Shown: one piece after another, positions 12,035 to 16,607 of the stretch
How positions within the stretch are numbered: the first letter of the stretch is position 1
How the letters are laid out: each line of letters begins with the position of its first letter
Assembly (NCBI GenBank): GCA_043814315.1
Contig: JBDRKE010000042.1
Span: forward strand, 1 to 16,607
Length of the DNA: 16,607 bases
Reading direction: 5' to 3'
From: JBDRKE01 sp043814315
GTDB lineage: Bacteria; Omnitrophota; Gorgyraeia; Gygaellales; Profunditerraquicolaceae
Translations under genes and position numbers: made by a program
Notes under the pieces: model-generated
The model's database searches: none
What the model saw: the letters and a program-made list of their open reading frames with translations, nothing else
What the model was told of the DNA's origin: nothing

Positions 12035-13706
12035 AATTGAGTTCGTCTTTGGAAAGAAGTTCCTGAGCGAAACGGTCCAGAAGGCTGGATTCCTTTGTTA
12101 ACAGATCCTCGACTTCTTTGAGGCATTCCTGTAATATATCCTGCACTTCTTTATTCAATTGTCTTTTTACCTCTTCCGATACGTAAGAAGCGGTTTGCCC
12201 GCGAAACGCACCGAGATTACTTTGCATGGATTCCAGCATACCGTAATTGCCTACGAGGCCTGATTTTCCCATTCCCCATTCCCACACCATATGATGAGCT
12301 ATCAACATGGCGTGGCTAAAATCCTGGCTTACGCCGGACGTCGTGACGTTCAGCTTAAGCTTTTCCGCCGCATAGGAGCCAAGGTTTACCTTTATATCTC
12401 CCAGATACTGATCTCGGGTGCGTACGTGTATTTCTTCACGCGGCTGGGGCATGACAAACCCCAGAGCTCCGCCCCTGGCTAAAATCGTGGCTTTAAATAC
12501 GTCTTTATGAGGAGCGAGGAAATACATAGCTATAGCGTGTCCTGCTTCATGGTAGGCAATTTTTCCCCTTTCCTTCTGGGTGAAGACCACTTTATGCTTA
12601 ATCCCCATTTCCACGCGGTCATAGGCCTCAGAGATTTCTTTCATGGAGATAGTTTCTTTTCTGTTACGGACGGCGATGAGCGCAGCTTCTCTAATGAGAT
12701 TGGCAATATCGGCAGGGGTGTTGCCCACGGTTAATCTTGCCAGGCGCATTCGGTCAATGGTCGTGTCATACTTGACTTCTTTAAGATAATATTCAAATAA
12801 TTTCTCCCGTTCTTCCAGATTGGGCAGGTGCACGTAGATTTTACGGTCGAATCTCCCCGGCCGAAGGAGTGCTGTGTCCAAGAAGCCCTCAGGGGCATTC
12901 GTAGCACCGATGACAATGACGTTAAAATCCTTCTCCTTAAGGCCATCCATTTCTATAAGGAGTTGATTGAGGGTGGTGTTGGATTCTGTCTGTCCGCCAA
13001 AACCGCGGTCCACGGAGCGCTGCGCACCTACAGCATCGAGTTCATCAATGAAGATGATGCAGCCGCCTTCGACTTCCGCCAATTGCCTGGCTTGTTTGAA
13101 GAGTTTGCGGATACGGCTGGCCCCTACACCTACAAACATCTCTATAAATTCGGAACCGGACATGGGGATAAAAGGCATGTTGGCTTCTGTGGCAATGGCC
13201 TTGGCCAAATAGGTTTTTCCGCATCCCGGAGGGCCTGTCATGAGGATGCCTCTTAAAATCTTGCCCCCGATAGCCTGCAGTTTGGCGCGATCCGTAACCA
13301 GGCGCACAACCTCTATGGCTTCTTCTTTGCCTTCATCCATGCCGATAACATCCTGCCAATGGATGCGGATCTCCTTACCCTTAACGGCCTTAACGCCTAT
13401 CTGGGTGAATTTCATGTGGCCGCCGCGCATGATCCATATCCAGAGCATGCCGGTCAGCGGCAAAGTGATTATTTGAATGAGAATTAATACATAAAAGAAC
13501 AGGGCGTATTGGGCGAGTGTCGCTTTCTTAAAATAAGATTCTGAGGTGGTCCAGGCATTGATGGCATTGCGTAGGAAAAATACGAAAGAAATACCGATAA
13601 TAAGAAGCAAGACGCTTACAATGATGGCAATCCAGTGAAATCTTAAGAATAATTTAATTCTCTTTTTATTTATATCCCATTTTTTGTTGCTGCTTGAGTC
13701 TTTCAT
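11979..13706 (-). CDS. ftsH: FtsH-type membrane AAA+ zinc protease
   Basis: A membrane-bound ATP-dependent protease that degrades damaged or regulatory proteins. It has 575 residues from the ATG at 13706: membrane segments at about 24-45 and 65-93; Walker A GPPGCGKT (158-165); pore loop MFVGVGAS (190-197); Walker B IIFIDE (217-222); arginine fingers R282 and R285 in LLRPGRFDRK; zinc motif HEAGH (386-390); third zinc ligand Asp462. Only about 20 residues separate the membrane segments, against roughly 70 in the classical periplasmic domain, so it may be a divergent paralogue rather than the housekeeping FtsH. The frame continues upstream to 13829, but the predicted promoter places transcription start at or next to 13706, implying a leaderless mRNA. 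The lipoprotein gene overlaps its 3' end. Confidence 0.9.
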   Translation of the reverse strand: MKDSSSNKKWDINKKRIKLFLRFHWIAIIVSVLLLIIGISFVFFLRNAINAWTTSESYFKKATLAQYALFFYVLILIQIITLPLTGMLWIWIMRGGHMKFTQIGVKAVKGKEIRIHWQDVIGMDEGKEEAIEVVRLVTDRAKLQAIGGKILRGILMTGPPGCGKTYLAKAIATEANMPFIPMSGSEFIEMFVGVGASRIRKLFKQARQLAEVEGGCIIFIDELDAVGAQRSVDRGFGGQTESNTTLNQLLIEMDGLKEKDFNVIVIGATNAPEGFLDTALLRPGRFDRKIYVHLPNLEEREKLFEYYLKEVKYDTTIDRMRLARLTVGNTPADIANLIREAALIAVRNRKETISMKEISEAYDRVEMGIKHKVVFTQKERGKIAYHEAGHAIAMYFLAPHKDVFKATILARGGALGFVMPQPREEIHVRTRDQYLGDIKVNLGSYAAEKLKLNVTTSGVSQDFSHAMLIAHHMVWEWGMGKSGLVGNYGMLESMQSNLGAFRGQTASYVSEEVKRQLNKEVQDILQECLKEVEDLLTKESSLLDRFAQELLSKDELNYDEIEAIFKEFGKVRPPF

Positions 13707-13712
13707 GCAACC

Positions 13713-13741
13713 AAAATAGCATATCTTTATTACTCTGTCAA
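13713..13741 (-). promoter_or_regulatory. Promoter of the FtsH-like gene
   Basis: On the minus strand a perfect TTGACA (13741-13736) and TATTTT (13718-13713) are 17 bp apart. The predicted start falls at about 13706, the A of the ATG. Confidence 0.6.
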
Positions 13742-13765
13742 TCTTTTTAGAGGGGCTGTTTTGTA

Positions 13766-13793
13766 TTGACCCCGTTTTAAAGTGTGGTATACT
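13766..13793 (+). promoter_or_regulatory. Promoter of eno
   Basis: TTGACC (13766-13771) and TATACT (13788-13793) are 16 bp apart. The predicted start is near 13800, leaving a leader of about 180 nt. The -35 boxes of this and the divergent promoter are only about 25 bp apart. Confidence 0.6.
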
Positions 13794-13810
13794 ATGGGCC
13801 TGCATAAAAT

Positions 13811-13869
13811 TGACTCCTCGCATAAGCACGCCAAATTATCTGGGATAATTTGGCGCATGCTCGGAGTCA
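13811..13869. repeat. 59-bp nested palindrome in the eno leader
   Basis: Inner perfect arms cgccaaattatc (13829-13840) and gataatttggcg (13844-13855) have a 3-nt loop. Further out agca pairs with tgct, and the ends tgactcc (13811-13817) and ggagtca (13863-13869) pair again. It lies just after the predicted eno transcription start. There is no T-run, so it is not a classical terminator. Confidence 0.75.
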
Positions 13870-13967
13870 TTTCCAGACAACTTATAGCGGGGAAATTAGT
13901 CCCTCGTATCACAGAAGCAATAGATGGATACTCGGGATCATTTCCAGACAACTTATAGCGGGGAAAT
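13867..13967 (+). repeat. Two 30-nt direct repeats in the eno leader
   Basis: Positions 13867-13896 and 13938-13967 are identical over 30 nt, 71 nt apart. Each begins tcatttccagac and ends gcggggaaat, so each can close a hairpin with atttcc/ggaaat ends. The second copy runs straight into the eno ribosome site GAGGAGG (13968-13974). Confidence 0.8.
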
Positions 13968-13979
13968 GAGGAGGCTATG

Positions 13980-15242
13980 ATGGCAAAAATAAAAAAGGTT
14001 TTTGCGCGCGAGATACTGGATTCGCGGGGCAATCCTACGATTGAGGTTGACGTGATCTTGGATAGCGGGGTCTTAGGAAGGGCAGCTGTTCCTTCCGGTG
14101 CCTCTACGGGAGAAAAGGAGGCCCTGGAACTAAGAGACGGGGATAAAACCAGATATTTAGGTAAAGGCGTATTAAAGGCCGTGAACAACGTCAATACCAT
14201 CATAGCTTCTGAAATAGAGGGCTTAAGCCCTGATTTCGAGAAAATCGATGCATTGCTTTTAGAGATGGACGCGACGGTTAATAAATCTAAACTGGGAGCT
14301 AATGCGATTTTGGGTGTTTCTCTTGCCGTTGCCAAGGCCGCTTCCTTTGAAAGGGATGAGCCTTTATATAAATTTTTGGGAGGGGAGAAAGCGAATATTT
14401 TACCTATCCCGTTGATGAATATTTTAAACGGCGGATTGCACGCCGACAATAACCTTGATATTCAGGAGTTTATGATTATGCCGGTAGGCGCGCCGACTTT
14501 TCGCGAGGCCCTGAGGTTCGCCGCGGAGATTTTTCATAACCTAAAATCGATTTTGAAATCAAAGAGCCTGTCCACGTCCGTAGGGGATGAAGGCGGTTTT
14601 GCCCCTAGCCTCAATTCTAATCATGAGGCTTTAGAGCTAATGTTACAGGCCATTGAAAAGGCCGGTTACAAGCCGGGGAAAGATGTGTATCTGGCCTTAG
14701 ATTGCGCAGCCAGTTCTTTCTATGCTGACGGGAAGTACCAGTTTGAAAATTCTTCCAAAAACAGTCAGGATTTAATCCAGATTTATCAGGAGTGGGTTAA
14801 GAAATACCCCATTCTTTCCATCGAGGACGGTTTGAGCGAATTTGACTGGCCGGGCTGGAAGGAATTGACCATGAAACTTGGAGCCCAATTGCAGTTAGTA
14901 GGAGATGACATCTTCGTGACCAACCCGGAAATCTTCAGAAAAGGGATTGCGCAAAAGATAGGGAATGCTATACTTATAAAGTTCAACCAGATCGGCTCCC
15001 TCTCAGAAACCTTGGAAGCGATTCGTATAGCCAAAGATAACAAATACAAAGCCATTATTTCCCATCGTTCAGGGGAAACCGAAGATACGACCATTGCCCA
15101 TTTAGCGCTAGCCTGCGGTTGTGGCCAGATTAAAACAGGTTCCTTATCGCGTACAGACAGGATCTGCAAATATAACGAACTTTTAAGAATAGAGGAAGAG
15201 CTAGGGGAGAAGGCTGTCTACGCAGGTACGCTCTGGAAATAG
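13980..15242 (+). CDS. eno: Enolase
   Basis: Enolase interconverts 2-phosphoglycerate and phosphoenolpyruvate in glycolysis and gluconeogenesis. The ATG at 13980 is preferred over 13977, because GAGGAGG ends at 13974 and a spacing of 5 suits it better; the product has 420 residues. Visible active-site residues are His154, Glu204 (in GDEGGF), metal ligands Asp241, Glu282 and Asp309, Lys334 (LIKFNQIGS) and Lys385 (GQIKTGS). The SHRSGETEDT loop (361-370) is intact. A leader of about 180 nt with a large palindrome and duplicated 30-nt elements precedes it, which suggests post-transcriptional or operator control. ftsB follows 4 nt after the stop, a pairing also found in Enterobacteria. Confidence 0.97.
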   Translation: MAKIKKVFAREILDSRGNPTIEVDVILDSGVLGRAAVPSGASTGEKEALELRDGDKTRYLGKGVLKAVNNVNTIIASEIEGLSPDFEKIDALLLEMDATVNKSKLGANAILGVSLAVAKAASFERDEPLYKFLGGEKANILPIPLMNILNGGLHADNNLDIQEFMIMPVGAPTFREALRFAAEIFHNLKSILKSKSLSTSVGDEGGFAPSLNSNHEALELMLQAIEKAGYKPGKDVYLALDCAASSFYADGKYQFENSSKNSQDLIQIYQEWVKKYPILSIEDGLSEFDWPGWKELTMKLGAQLQLVGDDIFVTNPEIFRKGIAQKIGNAILIKFNQIGSLSETLEAIRIAKDNKYKAIISHRSGETEDTTIAHLALACGCGQIKTGSLSRTDRICKYNELLRIEEELGEKAVYAGTLWK

Positions 15243-15246
15243 CGGG

Positions 15247-15528
15247 ATGCTATCCACATTAAGAAGGGCTTTCTGGTTATTCGGCTTAGCGGTTTTCTTG
15301 CTGGTTATTTTTCTGCCGGGTTTTACAAAATTACAGGAACTCAAAGATAAGAATCGGGATTTAGAGGCCAGGATAAAGGAATTGAATATAGAGAATGCGC
15401 TTTTGCAGGAAGAACTAGGCCGTATTTTTAATGACCCGCTTTACCAGGAAGAAATCGCCAGGGACAAGATGGGGGTGGTGCGAAAGGGGGAGATTCCTGT
15501 CAAGATAATCCCGGAAAAGAAAAGATAA
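15247..15528 (+). CDS. ftsB: FtsB/DivIC-type septum formation initiator
   Basis: The protein has 93 residues: one membrane segment at about 8-25, then a leucine-rich coiled coil (about 28-60, KLQELKDKNRDLEARIKELNIENALLQEEL). The C-terminal family signature follows (DPLYQEEIARDKMGVVRKGEIP). Proteins of this type form a complex with FtsL and FtsQ at the division site. It begins 4 nt after the eno stop and is surely co-transcribed. FtsL and DivIC proteins look alike at this level, but the eno-ftsB order supports the FtsB assignment. Confidence 0.85.
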   Translation: MLSTLRRAFWLFGLAVFLLVIFLPGFTKLQELKDKNRDLEARIKELNIENALLQEELGRIFNDPLYQEEIARDKMGVVRKGEIPVKIIPEKKR

Positions 15529-15531
15529 GTC

Positions 15532-15559
15532 TGGCAAAAGATAGATAGTGTGGTATAAT
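15532..15559 (+). promoter_or_regulatory. Probable promoter of initiator tRNA
   Basis: TGGCAA (15532-15537) and a perfect TATAAT (15554-15559) are 16 bp apart. The predicted start is near 15566, about 140 nt before the tRNA. Confidence 0.5.
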
Positions 15560-15573
15560 ACTTTAGTTCAAAG

Positions 15574-15597
15574 TACCTGTCTGTCGGCAGGCAGGTA
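15574..15597. repeat. GC palindrome, fourth copy
   Basis: tacctgtctg (15574-15583) pairs with caggcaggta (15588-15597) over 10 bp with one G-T and a tcgg loop. It is related to the copies at 5992 and 8211 and lies in the early leader of the tRNA transcript. Confidence 0.65.
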
Positions 15598-15606
15598 TAG
15601 TTTGGA

Positions 15607-15672
15607 GTTCATAGTTGAACTTCAATAGATGACAAGATAAGCAATAAATAAAGCAACACCGTTCTTTAACAA
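15607..15672 (+). promoter_or_regulatory. boxB/boxA-like antitermination site
   Basis: CGTTCTTTAACAA (15660-15672) is close to the rRNA boxA consensus (CGCTCTTTAACAA). A small hairpin gttca-tagt-tgaac (15607-15620) lies upstream, in the boxB position. In rRNA operons these elements load the Nus antitermination factors. Here they precede tRNA-fMet. Confidence 0.45.
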
Positions 15673-15707
15673 CTTAAAGCTTAGAATAAGCTATAGCGAA
15701 CAACATT

Positions 15708-15784
15708 CGCGGGGTGGAGCAGTCTGGTAGCTCGCAAGGCTCATAACCTTGAGGTCGCAAGTTCAAATCTTGCCCCCGCAACCA
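15708..15784 (+). tRNA. Initiator tRNA-Met (CAU)
   Basis: The acceptor is CGCGGGG/CCCCGCA with the C1-A72 mismatch that marks bacterial initiators. D arm agc..gct, anticodon stem caagg/ccttg with loop ctcataa (CAT), T arm gcaag/cttgc, and an encoded CCA. The anticodon stem has only two of the usual three consecutive G-C pairs: the pair at 29-41 is A-T. Confidence 0.95.
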
Positions 15785-15878
15785 CTTTATCAAGCCAAAG
15801 GACCAGTTTTGTGCCGGCCCTTTGACATTTAGGGCAGTGCCGCCGAGGGCTTTTGACGAGGCGGCCAACCAACTTAAG
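15785..15878. other. Non-coding gap after tRNA-fMet with GC-rich stems
   Basis: gccct (15817-15821) can pair with agggc (15831-15835), and gccgcc (15839-15844) with ggcggc (15860-15865). Neither is followed by a T-run. No gene is seen. Confidence 0.4.
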
Positions 15879-15925
15879 AAAATGGGGTCAGATTTATTTT
15901 AAATAAATAATTCTGGCCCCATTTT
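15879..15925. repeat. REP-like palindrome (aatggggtcag type)
   Basis: aaaatggggtcagatttatttt (15879-15900) is followed at once by a near-complete reverse complement ending tctggccccatttt (15901-15925). This word type is familiar from REP elements associated with Y1 transposases in many candidate phyla. Confidence 0.65.
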
Positions 15926-16027
15926 ACTTTTGAAAAAAGTGGTGTAATTTAGATTGCTAAAAAGAATCAAGATTTAATATAGTACCGAATTTCTTAGCCG
16001 TTTAGAGGCAGGACGAGAAGGAACTTC

Positions 16028-16306
16028 TTATTGAAACACGTATTCGTATTGAGAGGGAGAATACGGATTAAAGAAAGCTTTCTTCCTTATTTTATACTTT
16101 ATCTGGTTATCCGGGCTAAGAAACGGCCTTAGGTTGTCCGGTATATGATCGAATCGGTAGATTTTTTCTATAAAGGATTTGCCTTGGGCTTTCGTATCAA
16201 CTGTTTTGATGCACCAGAAACGGTTCCACTCCCGGCGTTGCGGCTCGTTCATCGTGATTACGTAAAGACCAAAGGCCAGAATCATGAAAAGAGATATTCT
16301 TTTCAT
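16028..16306 (-). CDS. Small membrane-anchored or secreted protein, unknown
   Basis: The protein has 92 residues from ATG 16306. An N-terminal hydrophobic stretch (KRISLFMILAFGLYVITM) is a signal peptide or anchor. The rest is polar and basic, with WNRFWCIKTVDTKAQGKSFIEKIYRFDHIPDNLRPFLSPDNQIKYKIRKKAFFNPYSPSQYEYVFQ. No family is recognised. An in-frame ATG at 16315 is closer to an aggggacc sequence and is an alternative start. The frame also reaches an ATG at 16402, but the likely promoter lies downstream of that, so the longer form is disfavoured. The gene is monocistronic. Confidence 0.55.
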   Translation of the reverse strand: MKRISLFMILAFGLYVITMNEPQRREWNRFWCIKTVDTKAQGKSFIEKIYRFDHIPDNLRPFLSPDNQIKYKIRKKAFFNPYSPSQYEYVFQ

Positions 16307-16324
16307 CGTTACCATGGTCCCCTG

Positions 16325-16330
16325 ATTATA
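16325..16330 (-). promoter_or_regulatory. -10 box for the 92-residue protein
   Basis: A perfect TATAAT on the minus strand (16330-16325) would start transcription near 16318. The best -35 (TTGACT, 16357-16352) is 21 bp away, too far to be ideal. The leader would be 3-12 nt. Confidence 0.35.
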
Positions 16331-16408
16331 ATTTACGCCTGTTACGGATAAAGTCAACATGATTTTTGTTGCTAAATTAAAATAGGGGCTGATGCGTTTC
16401 ATTAAGCA

Positions 16409-16558
16409 CTGATGATTACAGATAAATGATTCCCGTAAAGCTTTCCTTTAAAACCGGCAGATGATTACAGATAAAATCCGCTCTAAAAGTATATCTGCGA
16501 TCATCTGTGTTTTTTCGTCAGTGATCATCTGTGCATTTAAATCAGCGATCATCTGTGC
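16409..16558. repeat. Array of short repeats (gatcatctgtg type)
   Basis: GCGATCATCTGTG or GTGATCATCTGTG occurs at 16497-16509, 16521-16533 and 16545-16557, an exact 24-bp period with 11-bp unrelated gaps. Two related units in opposite orientation (gatgattacagataaa) lie at 16411 and 16460, 49 bp apart. No gene is in this stretch. Confidence 0.7.
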
Positions 16559-16607
16559 TAACAGTTTACGTTACTATGAAAATAATACATATTTCTAGCT
16601 CGAAAGT

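Noticed and set aside
13707..13829. N-terminal extension of the FtsH-like protein from ATG 13829 or 13803
   Set aside because: The extension covers the predicted promoters of both ftsH and eno and has no FtsH-like sequence. A GAGGAG before 13803 is noted, but the promoter position favours 13706.
13730..14449. 239-codon minus-strand ORF
   Set aside because: It is antisense to the start of eno and runs through the divergent promoters. Enolase motifs on the plus strand are complete.
15674..15868. Minus-strand ORF with RGQDLNLRPQGYEPCELPDCSTPR
   Set aside because: This is the well-known false translation of the antisense strand of tRNA-fMet. The tRNA explains the sequence fully.
16497..16558. 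Possible CRISPR array
   Set aside because: Units of 13 bp with 11-bp gaps and reversed relatives nearby do not fit CRISPR repeat or spacer lengths, and no cas gene is present.

Overview
The window looks like a bacterial chromosome segment of moderate GC from an anaerobe or microaerobe with a two-membrane envelope (lipoprotein, LapA-like protein, Rnf complex). The style of the dispersed palindromes (GC-rich cctgcc..ggcagg type, REP-like ggggtcag type, short in-frame insertions) and the accompanying conserved membrane proteins remind me of Omnitrophota and related candidate phyla. That is an inference from pattern memory, not a database result. There is no phage, plasmid or CRISPR signature.

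Layout. 1-693: mostly non-coding, with a strong promoter followed by a probable small RNA and intrinsic terminator, a 30-codon ORF whose ribosome site can be sequestered, a REP-like palindrome and a structured leader. 694-1956: a three-gene operon with a Cys-motif membrane protein, an iron-type superoxide dismutase and a LapA-domain protein. 2154-3626: a membrane-anchored protein of unknown function (minus), a small secreted protein (plus), a bidirectional terminator and a cold-shock protein (minus) with a long leader that looks like an attenuator. 3869-4110: two palindromes, a promoter and tRNA-Thr(CGU). 4127-10362: an MFS exporter overlapping a complete Rnf operon in the order rnfC-G-D-E-A-B, with tRNA-Thr immediately upstream and no other clear promoter. 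10576-11199: purN. 11171-13706 (minus): an FtsH-type AAA+ zinc protease followed by an overlapping lipoprotein gene. 13706-13980: a divergent promoter region, with a leader on the enolase side carrying a 59-bp palindrome and two 30-nt repeats. 13980-15528: eno and a FtsB/DivIC-like septum protein. 15532-15784: a promoter, a boxB/boxA-like antitermination site and initiator tRNA-Met. 15785-16607: a REP-like palindrome, a small unknown membrane-anchored or secreted protein (minus) and an array of short repeats.

How the genes fit together. Rnf couples electron flow between ferredoxin and NAD to an Na+ or H+ gradient, which is central to anaerobic energy metabolism. Enolase and PurN are housekeeping genes, and SOD handles oxygen exposure. 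The FtsH-like protease, LapA-like protein, FtsB and lipoproteins belong to envelope maintenance and division.

The most striking observation is that two genes of the Rnf operon carry in-frame insertions made of palindromic repeat DNA. rnfC has 102 bp bounded by an 11-bp direct repeat, and rnfB has a 49-bp inverted-repeat cassette. A related GC palindrome lies between rnfD and rnfE and again before tRNA-fMet. This resembles the coding palindromic elements known from Rickettsia, here inside a core bioenergetic complex. The second most interesting region is the csp leader, which combines a promoter, a 15-codon ORF ending inside an intrinsic-terminator hairpin, and two further hairpins ahead of the ribosome site.
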